Shown piece by piece: positions 1 to 8,269 of a stretch of DNA of 49,113 bases. The position numbers and the translations under genes are program-made. The notes below the pieces were generated by a model that saw only the letters and a list, made by a program, of their open reading frames with translations, did no database searches and had not been told where the DNA came from. This DNA is from Paracoccaceae bacterium (lineage in GTDB: Bacteria; Pseudomonadota; Alphaproteobacteria; Rhodobacterales; Rhodobacteraceae): contig JAKVCP010000019.1 of NCBI GenBank assembly GCA_022448925.1, positions 1-49,113 on the forward strand, in the 5' to 3' direction. Numbering within the stretch: position 1 is the stretch's first letter; every line of letters begins with the position of its first letter.

Positions 1-1020
1 TTCAATCATGGCGCTTTCCTCACCGCAGATATAAGCCCCAGCGCCACGCCGCAGGTCGATATATCCAGGGGCGATGACACCTTCGGTTTCCAGCCGCTCA
101 ATTGCTTTTGCGAGGATCTTGAGCACGGCGGGATACTCGTCGCGCATGTAGATAAAGCATGTCTCTGCCTCGACCGCCCAGGCAGCGATCAACATGCCTT
201 CGAGGAAAAGATGGGGGTCGCGTTCAAGGTAATAGCGATCCTTGAATGTCCCGGGCTCGCCTTCGTCACCGTTCACGGCAAGGTAGCGCGGACCTTCGTT
301 CATCCGAACAAAGCCCCATTTCTTGCCCGAGGGAAAGCCCGCTCCGCCAAGACCGCGCAACCCGGCGCAGAGCACCTGATCCTGCACCGCCTCCCAGTCG
401 CCGGTATCCCGCAGTGATTTAAGGCTGACGTAACCGCCTTCTGCGACATAAGCGTCATAGCCTTTGTAGTCGGGTATCCGGGCATGAATGTCATTTGCGG
501 CAATCGCGGCCAGCACCTTTTCTGGCGTCGCGTGATCGACATGGTTGTGGCCCAGTTCAATCGTCGGCGCGCTGTCGCAGCGCCCCATGCACGGCGCGCG
601 GACCACACGCACCTGGGCCGGATCCGTCCCGGCCACCAGCGCCGCCTGGAGCGCCTGGGCGCCCGCCAATTCGCAGGACAGAGAGTCGCAGACCCGGATC
701 GTCAGCGCGGGCGGCGGCACCTCACCCGCGCCCACCACATCGAAGTGCGCATAGAAGGTCGCAACTTCATAGACCTCGGATTGTGCCAAACGCATCTCAT
801 GTGCCAAGGCGGCGATGTGGTCCGCAGACAAATGCCCGTAGGCATCTTGAATCAAATGTAAAAACTCGATCAGAAGGTCCCTGCGGCGAGGCCGGTCTTT
901 GAGCAATACGCGGACGTCGCCCAGGGCCTTGTCTTCTACCTGTCGGCCCTTGGGTGTCTTGCGACTTTTGCCGGTGCCTTTTGCCTTCCAGATCCCTTTC
1001 TGGTCGTCCAACGGTGCCAT
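1..1020 (-). CDS. NuoE-NuoF fusion, NAD-reducing (beta) subunit of a probable formate dehydrogenase; 3' end off the window
   Basis: Partial gene of 340 codons that runs off the left edge. Residues ~30-150 form a NuoE-like thioredoxin-fold [2Fe-2S] domain with cysteine pairs in RVCDSLSC and APCMGRC. From ~residue 200 a NuoF-like domain begins, with GLRGLGGAGFPSGKKW (NADH/FMN loop), NGDEGEPGTF and GAGAYICGEES (FMN site). Fusion of these two modules is known for the diaphorase subunit of cytoplasmic NAD-linked formate dehydrogenases, where it passes electrons from the Mo/W catalytic subunit to NAD+. The ATG at 1020 is preceded by AGGAGA about 6 nt upstream. A LysR gene lies upstream in the same direction, and tungstate uptake genes lie nearby, which supports a W/Mo enzyme. 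A NAD-reducing hydrogenase or complex I subunit is the alternative; the catalytic subunit that would settle it lies outside the window. Confidence 0.85.
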   Translation of the reverse strand, partial: MAPLDDQKGIWKAKGTGKSRKTPKGRQVEDKALGDVRVLLKDRPRRRDLLIEFLHLIQDAYGHLSADHIAALAHEMRLAQSEVYEVATFYAHFDVVGAGEVPPPALTIRVCDSLSCELAGAQALQAALVAGTDPAQVRVVRAPCMGRCDSAPTIELGHNHVDHATPEKVLAAIAANDIHARIPDYKGYDAYVAEGGYVSLKSLRDTGDWEAVQDQVLCAGLRGLGGAGFPSGKKWGFVRMNEGPRYLAVNGDEGEPGTFKDRYYLERDPHLFLEGMLIAAWAVEAETCFIYMRDEYPAVLKILAKAIERLETEGVIAPGYIDLRRGAGAYICGEESAMIE

Positions 1021-1091
1021 GGCGCTCTCCTATGTTGGACTTGGGATGGCATCAGTAGAACAGAATGTAAATTCATGATTTTTGAACAAAC

Positions 1092-1108
1092 GATAATCCA
1101 TGCTTATC
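1092..1108. promoter_or_regulatory. candidate LysR-type operator (T-N11-A inverted repeat)
   Basis: GATAA and TTATC arms flank a 7-nt spacer, giving the T-N11-A form typical of LysR-type binding sites. The site lies about 72 nt upstream of the formate-dehydrogenase-type gene start at 1020 and downstream of the LysR gene, so it could be the target of that regulator. The arms are only 5 bp, so this is inference from form and position. Confidence 0.4.
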
Positions 1109-1293
1109 ATAGAGGGCCGCCGAAAACACCCACCGCAAGCTTGGCAAGCACCTATGTCACCAATTCCCCTATCGCGTAGACGCCGCGAAACAGCGCTTTT
1201 GGTCGGTGCGCGCGGGCGAATGCCAACACAAGACATCCGCCCGCGCACCAAGTGCAGACGCGGTGCAAGCCATGCAGGATCCGACAGAGCCCG

Positions 1294-2172
1294 CTACATC
1301 AAAGCAACTGTCCGAAGCGCCGCCAAGGCGGGCAAGCCAGCCTCTCGAACCGCTGACATCAAGCAAACGGTTTTTTCCTGTACCGGCTGGATCAAGGGCA
1401 GGGCGACGGTGTCATGAAAGCCGTGAAAAGCCTCGACCAGATTGTCAGGTACAATGGTTGCACAGCCGCCCTCGATGGCCAGAACCAGCGCAGTTGTGAA
1501 GGCGCTGGTTTCCGCAACCACTTGCGGGCGCACGCCTGCATCAGCAAATGTCTGGTCCAGAATGCGGCGATTTTGCATCCCGCGCTCAAGCAGGCAAAGG
1601 GGCAAATCTGCCGCCTCAGCCCATGTAACAGGTCCGCTGGTGCGCGGAGCTATGGCTGTGGGTGCGACCAGAACATAGGTTTCGTCATAAAGCGCATCAA
1701 CCCGCATGAGATCCAGCGCCGCGCCATCCAGATAGGTGATGCCTGCATCAAAGGTGCCGTCGTCTATACCCTGCTGAATTTCAAGCGATGTCGCGCTTTC
1801 GATGCGGACAAAGACGTTCGGATACTGCGCGTTCAGCACCCGCAAAAGCCTGCCAGCATAGGCCAAAGCCGTGGGAATAACCCCCAGAACCAAACTGCCG
1901 GTGATTTCACCCTTGGCGGACTTCAGTTCCTGCTCAAGGCTTTTGACTTCATCCATGATCCGCCGCGCGTGCCGGACGATCATCTGACCTTCGTCAGTCA
2001 ATCCCTGAAATCGGTTGCCGCGTTTGACAATGGGGGTTTGCAGCCTTTCCTCAATCTTGCGGATCCGCATGGAAAAGGCCGGCTGCGAGATTCCGCATTC
2101 CTCAGCTGCGCGGGCAAAGTGGCGATGTCGCGCCAAAGCGCTGAGGCAGTGCAGGTCTTTCAGGTCAAGCAT
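1294..2172 (-). CDS. LysR-family transcriptional regulator
   Basis: A protein of 292 residues from the chosen start. The first ~60 residues form the winged helix-turn-helix (MLDLKDLHCLSALAR, AEECGISQPAFSMRIRKIEE). From ~residue 90 it continues as a periplasmic-binding-protein-like effector domain (GSLVLGVIPTALAY, DAGITYLDG). The reading frame is open further upstream to 2220, but the ATG at 2172 places the family-typical N-terminus at the start of the HTH, so I chose it. It lies upstream of and in the same direction as the NuoE-NuoF gene, separated by 273 nt that contain a T-N11-A inverted repeat. Regulators in this position next to formate dehydrogenase operons are common in Rhodobacteraceae, so control of that operon is the likely role. 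The effector is unknown. Confidence 0.9.
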   Translation of the reverse strand: MLDLKDLHCLSALARHRHFARAAEECGISQPAFSMRIRKIEERLQTPIVKRGNRFQGLTDEGQMIVRHARRIMDEVKSLEQELKSAKGEITGSLVLGVIPTALAYAGRLLRVLNAQYPNVFVRIESATSLEIQQGIDDGTFDAGITYLDGAALDLMRVDALYDETYVLVAPTAIAPRTSGPVTWAEAADLPLCLLERGMQNRRILDQTFADAGVRPQVVAETSAFTTALVLAIEGGCATIVPDNLVEAFHGFHDTVALPLIQPVQEKTVCLMSAVREAGLPALAALRTVALM

Positions 2173-2337
2173 GGTCGTGCCTATCGCATTTTCCCACAGA
2201 CTAGACGAGCGACCAAGCAAGGGCCACCACGGTCATGCGCCTCTGTACAGGCTTTGAACTGCCAAGCGATTGATAGCGTTTGAACCGCTCTGGCCGAAAC
2301 TGACGATCCCAAACCGACAGTCACTGCAGCACCAAGC

Positions 2338-4308
2338 CTAAGGCGCGACCAACACCCCCGCATCCGCCGCAGGCAGCCAGATCCGGAACTCTGCGCCTGT
2401 ACCCTCCAGATTGCGCACGCGGATGATCCCTCCGGCACGCTGGATCAAGCTTTGTGAAATCGACAAGCCCAGGCCGGTGCCCTCTCCCTGTTTGGTAGAG
2501 AAGAAGGGATCAAAGACGGATCCAATCTTGTCATGCGGAATGCCAGGCCCGGTGTCGCGCACAATCAGGCGAACACCAGCCAGGCCCTCGCGCGTTTCAG
2601 AAGCCAGCACAAGGTGAAGGTGCCCAGACCGGCCCATGGCCTGTGCGGCGTTCATGATGAGGTTGATCACAACCTGCTGCATCTCGCCGGGATCGATTCG
2701 CACCGGTGGCACGGTGTCCAGCTGAGTGTGCACCTCGATCTGCCCTTTCGACAGCACATGTTCCACCAGTACCAGGCAATCTGCGACCACGGGTTGCAGG
2801 GCCACCGTTTCCTCGTAATCGGAAAACTCGGTCGGGCGCGCGAATTTCAAAAGCTTGCCCACGATCGCTTCGATGCGTGTGACTTGCCGGTCGATCAGCC
2901 CAAGCTCTGTCTGCACCGGTTCAGCGGCCTCGGCAAGGGTTTCCCTGATGACGTCAACATTTCCCTGGATAACCGCCACAGGATTATTGATTTCATGGGC
3001 AACGCCAGCCGTGATCTCACCGATCGAGGCCAGCTTTTCGCTCATCACCAATTGACGATAGGTCTCTTCCAGCTTGGCATTGGCCTCGCGCAGTTCCGAA
3101 GTGCGTTCTTCCACACGTTGGTTCAGCTGATCCGCCCAGGTCCGCAATGTCTGATCTCGCTCTTGCACCTGGTCCAACAGGTCATCAAGGTGTCCCGCGA
3201 CCTGGGCGATCTCGTCTTGGGATCCAACCTGGCCGTTGCGCGCCGAGAGGTTTCCATAGGCAACGCGGCGCATGGTCAATGTCATCCTTTCAAGCGGAGA
3301 GAAAATGCCCTTGGCCACCCAAAGAAAGACCGGAACTGAGATGACCAGAACGACACAGAAAGCCGCCACCATCCATAGAAACGCCTCTCGTTTGGCAGCG
3401 GTAAACGGCGCTTCCAGAAACCCGACATAAAGCATGCCGACGCGTTCACCAAAACTGTCGGTCAAGGGCAAATAGCCAGAGATATACCAATCATTGACCA
3501 CAAAGGCCCGATCCAGCCAGGTGGTACCTTGGCCAAGCACCGTACCGCGCACGATCGCCGAAACACGGGTGCCCAGCGCACGGACGTCTTCAAACAGCCG
3601 CACATTGGTCGAGACGCGGACATCATCCAGAAACAGGGTGGCCGTGCCCTGTCTGTCCCCCCCGGTATCGGCGTTCAGGTACACCAGGGCATTGATCGTA
3701 TCGATGAACTGCAGATTGCGGTTCAACAGAATGCCGCCAACCAGAACCCCTTCTTGCCCGGCAAGCGACACCGGGCTTGTGGCATGAACCACCATGCCGC
3801 GGTCCTCAACCGTGCGGGAGGTGGGCACGGCGGCTTCGGTCTCTATCAGGTCGATGCGAGCCTGCAGGGCCAGATCAGACGAATGCGCTTCGAGATCGCT
3901 GGCTGCGAAGATATCGATCTGGGTGTCAGAGCGACCGCGGGCAGCCTCGGCGATGACAGGCCATTTTTCGGCCTGGGGCGCGACCTGCTCGTCGGGCAGG
4001 TAGTAAAGAAAATCAAGCGACAGTTCTTTTCGCTTACGCTCGAAGTAGTCTGCAGAGGCCACACCGCCCTGTGTGAGGATCTGCGCGAACTCGGCGCTGT
4101 CTGCGACCCCTTTCAACTCGTCCCCGGTGCCGGTCATGATCCGTGCCAGATATTGTTCCGCGATCCGCAGGTCGCTTTCGACATTGGCGATCAGCACCTT
4201 GTCATAGTCAGACGTCCAACGCGTCATGCCAAGTATAAGCAGCAGCGGCATCAGCACGATCAACGGCGCAAGCGCCAGGACCATAAGGCGCAGGCGTACG
4301 GATGTCAT
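2338..4308 (-). CDS. membrane sensor histidine kinase (periplasmic sensor-HAMP-HisKA-HATPase)
   Basis: 656 residues. TM1 is at ~9-28, followed by a ~280-residue periplasmic Cache-like sensor region, TM2 at ~312-335, HAMP, then a coiled coil (QVQERDQTLRTWADQLNQ region). The kinase core has the H-box EITAGVAHEINNPVAVIQG, N-box NLIMNAAQAM, G1 DTGPGIP and G2 GTGLGLSIS. The H-box is of the DctB/NtrY-like type. There is no receiver domain, and no response regulator is visible in the window, so it is an orphan here. The frame stays open upstream, but ATG 4308 has GGGAGG ~8 nt before it and leads straight into TM1. It is transcribed divergently from tupBCA. The sensed ligand cannot be read from sequence; formate or oxyanion sensing is only a guess from the neighbours. 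Confidence 0.9.
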   Translation of the reverse strand: MTSVRLRLMVLALAPLIVLMPLLLILGMTRWTSDYDKVLIANVESDLRIAEQYLARIMTGTGDELKGVADSAEFAQILTQGGVASADYFERKRKELSLDFLYYLPDEQVAPQAEKWPVIAEAARGRSDTQIDIFAASDLEAHSSDLALQARIDLIETEAAVPTSRTVEDRGMVVHATSPVSLAGQEGVLVGGILLNRNLQFIDTINALVYLNADTGGDRQGTATLFLDDVRVSTNVRLFEDVRALGTRVSAIVRGTVLGQGTTWLDRAFVVNDWYISGYLPLTDSFGERVGMLYVGFLEAPFTAAKREAFLWMVAAFCVVLVISVPVFLWVAKGIFSPLERMTLTMRRVAYGNLSARNGQVGSQDEIAQVAGHLDDLLDQVQERDQTLRTWADQLNQRVEERTSELREANAKLEETYRQLVMSEKLASIGEITAGVAHEINNPVAVIQGNVDVIRETLAEAAEPVQTELGLIDRQVTRIEAIVGKLLKFARPTEFSDYEETVALQPVVADCLVLVEHVLSKGQIEVHTQLDTVPPVRIDPGEMQQVVINLIMNAAQAMGRSGHLHLVLASETREGLAGVRLIVRDTGPGIPHDKIGSVFDPFFSTKQGEGTGLGLSISQSLIQRAGGIIRVRNLEGTGAEFRIWLPAADAGVLVAP

Positions 4309-4680
4309 GATGGATCCTCCCTTGGGCGCAAGCTTAGGGGGTTGATCCGGCCACTGGCAAGTGGCAGCCAAATCGCGCCGCACGATCGCGCCTTGCCCCA
4401 TCGCGTCGGCACACGTCGCCACGCCTTGAGACAGAAGCAAAAGGCCAAGGCCAGGTTCCACATCACGACGCGACAGGCTGATGACGGCGCGTGGTGTCAC
4501 ACAGCATCTGACCGCCTTGTTCTCGCAGCATCGCCGCGTCTCATTACGGGTCAATCTGACCCAACCAACCCACCCGTGACCCTGGTTGCAGGACGACCTG
4601 ACCACACACGACAAATAGCGCTGGCCCCTGACCGGTGAACCTGATTACTTCACCGCGTGACGACGTAAGGAAAACGGCAA
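4309..4680. other. 372-nt divergent intergenic region between histidine kinase and tupB
   Basis: No gene recognised. The open frame in its kinase-proximal part is an upstream extension of the kinase frame without family character. It must hold the promoters of the kinase and of tupBCA. Visible structure includes a CCACT-N4-AGTGG repeat at 4351-4364 and the stronger CGGTGAA-N9-TTCACCG repeat at 4633-4655, which is listed separately. Confidence 0.6.
4633..4655. promoter_or_regulatory. inverted repeat upstream of tupB, candidate operator or 5'-UTR hairpin
   Basis: Perfect 7-bp arms, CGGTGAA and TTCACCG, are separated by 9 nt and end 25 nt before the tupB ATG, just upstream of the AAGGA ribosome-binding site at ~4668. 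The position fits a repressor operator for tungstate-responsive control or a leader hairpin. It does not resemble any tungstate or molybdate regulator site I know. Confidence 0.4.
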
Positions 4681-5385
4681 ATGGCCGACCTCTGGGCGGG
4701 GCTGAGCCAGGCCTTCTGGCTGGTTCTGACATTCGATGCAGAGCTGATGGAAATCTCGGCCAGGTCTCTGCAAGTGACGCTGGGCGCGTTGATCATCGCC
4801 TGTATGATCGCGATGCCACTGGCGGCGCTACTGGCAGTGCGCAGGTTCCGCCTGCGCCGAGCGGTCATCGCGGTACTGAATGCCCTGATGGGCTTGCCGC
4901 CGGTGGTTGTGGGCTTGATCGTTTATGTCATGCTCTCGCGCTCAGGCCCGTTCGGCGTGCTGGGGCTATTGTTCACCCCAACGGCGATGGTGATCGCTCA
5001 GGTCATTATCATCGTGCCGTTGATTGCCAGCATTGCACATCAGTCTCTGCGCGACCTTTGGCAGGAATACCATGACCTGCTGATCTCGATGAATGTCACG
5101 CAATGGCAGAAAATGCGCACATTGCTTTGGGATGCGCGCCGGGCTCTTTTGACCGCGGCGCTGGCCGGTTTCGGCCGGGCAATCGGAGAGGTCGGGGCCA
5201 TCATGATCGTCGGTGGCAATATCGATCAGGCCACCCGTGTTCTGACAACTGCAATTGCCCTTGAAACCGGCAGAGGTGATTTCGCTCTGGCGCTGGCGCT
5301 TGGATTTGTACTGATCGGCCTTGCCGTCACCGTCAATCTGGCAATGCACTGGCTGAGCCGGACAGAACGGGAGGGGCGCTGGTGA
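4681..5385 (+). CDS. tupB: tungstate ABC transporter permease TupB
   Basis: 234-residue inner-membrane permease with about five to six hydrophobic segments. The cytoplasmic EAA-type loop reads ALAGFGRAIGEVGAIMIVGG, characteristic of oxyanion (tungstate/molybdate/sulfate) permeases. The short length and lack of a fused ATPase match the TupB family. AAGGA lies ~9 nt before the ATG. The stop overlaps the GTG start of the ATPase gene (GTGA), indicating translational coupling. With the ATPase and the TupA-type binding protein it forms a complete importer. Its location beside a probable W/Mo formate dehydrogenase suggests it supplies tungstate for the pterin cofactor. Molybdate cannot be excluded from sequence. 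Confidence 0.9.
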   Translation: MADLWAGLSQAFWLVLTFDAELMEISARSLQVTLGALIIACMIAMPLAALLAVRRFRLRRAVIAVLNALMGLPPVVVGLIVYVMLSRSGPFGVLGLLFTPTAMVIAQVIIIVPLIASIAHQSLRDLWQEYHDLLISMNVTQWQKMRTLLWDARRALLTAALAGFGRAIGEVGAIMIVGGNIDQATRVLTTAIALETGRGDFALALALGFVLIGLAVTVNLAMHWLSRTEREGRW

Positions 5386-6095
5386 GCAATCTGTTTCCCC
5401 TCAGGGTGCGCGGCGCAAAGACGCTGAGGCGGGGGCTGTCGCTGGTGGGGCCGGTCGACCTGGACCTGGATGAAAACAGCACATGTGTGGTGATCGGGCC
5501 AAACGGGTCCGGCAAGACCTCTTTGTTGACGCTGCTGCACGGGACCGCACGGCTGAGTTCGGGATCCATTGACTGGGCCTGTGGCACCCAGGAGGCGCGG
5601 CATCATCAGGCCTTTGTCTTTCAGCAGCCGGTGATGCTGCGGCGCACGGTCGAAGACAACATTGCCTATCCGCTGACCCTGCGCGGCACCCCGAAGGCCA
5701 AGGCCCGGAGGCAGGCAGGCATCTGGGCCAGACGTGTCGGGCTGGACGCCATGCTGTCACGGCAGGCAACAGTGCTGTCTGGTGGGGAACGACAGAAGCT
5801 GGCCCTGGCCCGCGCTCTGATTGCAAGCCCGAGGTTGGTGTTTCTTGATGAACCCTGCGCCTCGCTTGATGGCCGCGCCACGCGCGAGATCGAAAAGATC
5901 CTGACCGACGCGCGCGCTGCCGGAACACAACTGATCCTGTCGACACATGACATGGGTCAAGCCCGTCGGCTTGCCGATCAGGTCGTGTTCTTGCTCAATG
6001 GTAAGGTGCACGAATGCAGCCCTGCCAAAAGCTTTTTCACAGCCCCCGCGACGCCCGAGGCGCGGGCCTTTCTAAACGGAGATATCGTCGAATGA
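5382..6095 (+). CDS. tupC: tungstate ABC transporter ATP-binding protein TupC
   Basis: 237-residue ABC ATPase. It has Walker A GPNGSGKTS, a Q-loop in VFQQPVMLRRTV, signature LSGGERQKLALARAL, Walker B LVFLDEPCASLD and the H-switch in STHDMGQA. It starts at GTG 5382, overlapping the tupB stop, with GGAGGGG just upstream. It ends in ATGA shared with the tupA start. It is the size of single-domain ATPases of TupABC systems and lacks the C-terminal TOBE domain of ModC. It energises import through TupB at the cytoplasmic face. Confidence 0.9.
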   Translation: MSNLFPLRVRGAKTLRRGLSLVGPVDLDLDENSTCVVIGPNGSGKTSLLTLLHGTARLSSGSIDWACGTQEARHHQAFVFQQPVMLRRTVEDNIAYPLTLRGTPKAKARRQAGIWARRVGLDAMLSRQATVLSGGERQKLALARALIASPRLVFLDEPCASLDGRATREIEKILTDARAAGTQLILSTHDMGQARRLADQVVFLLNGKVHECSPAKSFFTAPATPEARAFLNGDIVE

Positions 6096-6892
6096 TGCGT
6101 GTCATTGCAACCTGCTTCGTCTTGACCATCGCAGGTATCGCCAACGCCACTGAGGTCATGCGCATGGCGGTCACCACGTCATTTCACAACTCAGGCCTGG
6201 CCGAGGTGCTGCTGCCCGAAATCAAGGCGGACCTCGACCTGGAGGTTCAATTGCTGGTTGTTGGCACCGGGCAGGCGCTCAAGCTGGGCCGGTCAGGGGA
6301 TGTGGACGCGATCCTGGTGCATTCCAAGGCTGCGGAAGAGGCCTTTGTGGCAGACGGCTTCGGCACCCACAGGCGCGAGATCATGTATAACGATTTTGTC
6401 TTGATCGGCCCCTCGGACGACCCTGCGGGTGTCGCAAAGGCCGCGAGTGCCGCAGAGGCGCTGCAAAAGATCGCCACCATGCAGACGCTCTTTGTCAGCC
6501 GCGGAGATGACAGCGGCACACACAAGAAAGAGCTGTCGCTCTGGGCCTCGGCGGGGCAAGAGGTAGACAGCTTCACCGGCTGGTATCGCGCCGTCGGCGC
6601 CGGTATGGGCGCGGCGCTGAACACGGCATCGGCCATGAACGCCTACATTCTGTCCGACCGCGCCAGCTGGCTGAACTTTGGCAACAAGGGCGACCTTGCG
6701 CTTCTCTTTTCGGGGGACGCAGTGCTGTTCAACCAATACGCCTATCTGCCAGTCAACCCGGCGAGACATCCCCATGCAAAACAAGAGCTTGCCGCGCAGC
6801 TTGAGGACTGGCTGACCTCGGATCGTGCGAAAGGGCTGATAAACGGCTATACTGTTGATGAAAATGCGCTTTTTGTCTTTAACGCCCGATGA
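6092..6892 (+). CDS. tupA: tungstate ABC transporter substrate-binding protein TupA
   Basis: 266 residues beginning with a signal peptide (MMRVIATCFVLTIAGIANA). The mature protein starts MRMAVTTSFHNSGLAEVL. This matches the TupA TTTS oxyanion loop, with Val at its first position. GTGQALKLGRSGDVDAILVH and a later NDFVLIGPSDDPAG are hallmark TupA segments, as is SRGDDSGTHKKE. The open frame extends back to 6014, but ATG 6092 has a GGAG ~10 nt upstream, gives a clean signal peptide and overlaps the tupC stop (ATGA), so I chose it. It binds tungstate in the periplasm and delivers it to TupB. The order permease-ATPase-binding protein is less usual than A-B-C. Confidence 0.92.
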   Translation: MMRVIATCFVLTIAGIANATEVMRMAVTTSFHNSGLAEVLLPEIKADLDLEVQLLVVGTGQALKLGRSGDVDAILVHSKAAEEAFVADGFGTHRREIMYNDFVLIGPSDDPAGVAKAASAAEALQKIATMQTLFVSRGDDSGTHKKELSLWASAGQEVDSFTGWYRAVGAGMGAALNTASAMNAYILSDRASWLNFGNKGDLALLFSGDAVLFNQYAYLPVNPARHPHAKQELAAQLEDWLTSDRAKGLINGYTVDENALFVFNAR

Positions 6893-7044
6893 AAGCGTCG
6901 CCTCAAACCAGAGCTTCGTCAGGAAACACGTGACCCCGATATTTGGCGGTCTGTTCCGTGTAGCCATGTCAAAACCCGGGAATCCCCCGCAGATCAGGAG
7001 TGTGGGGACCTGGACTTTTCTCGAAAATGAAAGAGGCGGTTCTG

Positions 7045-7408
7045 ATGAAGAAATCTACGTACGGTGACGCGCAGATCATCGGGATCCTGAAGCAGGCAGA
7101 AAACGGCGTGCCGGTGCCTGATCTTTGTCGCGAGCCGGGCGTTCAGCATCAGCGACACTTGCTATCGATATCAGCTCAAGCTCAGCGATGAGACCAAGTT
7201 GGTCGCGGATTGGCTGGACGCGTTGACGCATGCGAAGACGACATGGAGCTTTGGCCTTTGCGTCTTGCAGCCGCGGAACGTGAAAGGGGTCAGGTCGCAC
7301 CACGAACGCGTCCAGGCGTACGTGGTTCAGTGCCCGTGCCCCTTGGTATCGCCGTGGGTCGCAAACTGCTTCAGCCTGGCCCCTTGCGGCGCGACGCGCC
7401 ACGTCTGA
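7045..7408 (+). pseudogene. decayed IS3-family transposase (orfA start joined to orfB fragment)
   Basis: The ATG at 7045 opens a typical IS3 orfA N-terminus (MKKSTYGDAQIIGILKQAEN, then VPVPDLCREPGV). After codon ~33 the match leaves this frame. In another frame, from ~7140, an orfB fragment follows (SISDTCYRYQLKLSDE, then KTTWSFGLCVLQPRNVKG), which resembles the region upstream of the integrase core. The rest of orfA, the start of orfB and the whole DDE core are missing, and beyond ~7330 the similarity fades. This is therefore an internally deleted, frameshifted remnant that cannot encode a transposase. I could not identify terminal inverted repeats or a target duplication with confidence. 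Confidence 0.75.
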
Positions 7409-8269
7409 CCTTCTGCGACCTTGACGGACACGGCAGCCTTTCTGGTCTGCATCAAGGACCACCAGGCCAGGTACGAGTGACTGTGACCGTTCCCGCGTGC
7501 GAGGGCTGTCGCACACGCTAAAATTGTTTTTGGACTTTTTCACATTGGCTTTGCTCTTTTTTCCCGTCCACTCATGGACACTGCCTTGCGATTGCCAAAG
7601 CCCCCAAGCCCCGCGTCAAATGGGTGCCTGAAAATCGGGTTTGGCTTCATCATTCATGACAGGGTCAGATGTCGGCTGGTCCCCGTGATGTCTGAACTTG
7701 GTGGGATGTGATCCGGCGGGTTCCGGCGGCCATATGGGCGCATACCGATGGAGGAATGTCCCGCCGGGGCTCGTGTCGGTAGCCACCGGGACAAACGACC
7801 GGAGTGTTGGATTTGCGGGGCGCGTCGTGGTCCCTTTGTGGACAACGAGGCAAGGCATTCGGGTCAACGATCCAACAGAGCTCCGGTATTGGCCCCTTGC
7901 CAAGCGATGTTTCGACGTTGTGCGAAGGCAGCACAGTGGAGCGGTTGCGGTCTGAGCCCTCACGCACCTGTAAGGGCACTTGGCAAAAATTGGGTGCAAA
8001 AGCCCCCCTTAGGAGGCAATCGATGTAAGCTTGCGCCTCCGGTGAAAGTCTTGGGCGGACAGAACGTGTCGGGACAAGCCAGCCAGCAGCTCGAAAAGAC
8101 CGCGGTGTCGACAGTCTGAAAGATCCCGGCTGGCCCCTGCAGTCTGAGAAATGGCCACGGTGATACCACATAATTTCCACGACTTGGGACATAAATGGCG
8201 TTAAGGTCCATACCGATCACCGGGGTCTGGGGTGCCGGTGGATCTGTGTTGCAGTGATCAGGGCCGCGT
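7409..8269. other. 861-nt stretch with no recognised intact gene
   Basis: Open frames exist on both strands, but their translations are rich in Arg, Pro, Cys and Ser and show no domain I recognise. One plus-strand frame ending at 7955 contains LAKRCFDVV, which looks like the start of an undecaprenyl-phosphate sugar transferase (KRxFDxx); it stops soon after, so at best it is a remnant. The last ~150 nt should carry the promoter of the EPS polymerase gene, including an inverted repeat at 8218-8240. Confidence 0.5.
8218..8240. promoter_or_regulatory. inverted repeat upstream of the EPS polymerase gene
   Basis: CACCGG and CCGGTG arms flank 11 nt, ending 29 nt before the ATG at 8270. It could be an operator or a 5'-UTR stem. 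The arms are only 6 bp and GC-rich, so chance is possible. Confidence 0.25.

Noticed and set aside
1030-1251. 73-codon minus-strand open frame between LysR and the formate dehydrogenase gene
   Set aside because: No domain or ribosome-binding site; it covers the likely promoter and operator of the downstream gene.
4309-4614. 102-codon upstream extension of the histidine kinase frame
   Set aside because: ATG 4308 has a strong ribosome-binding site and begins at the first membrane segment; the extension has no family similarity and would occupy the divergent promoter.
7665-8192. 175-codon minus-strand open frame in the gene-poor region
   Set aside because: Composition is rich in Arg, Pro, Cys and Ser, there is no recognisable domain, and the opposite strand has equally long frames; typical of GC-rich non-coding sequence.
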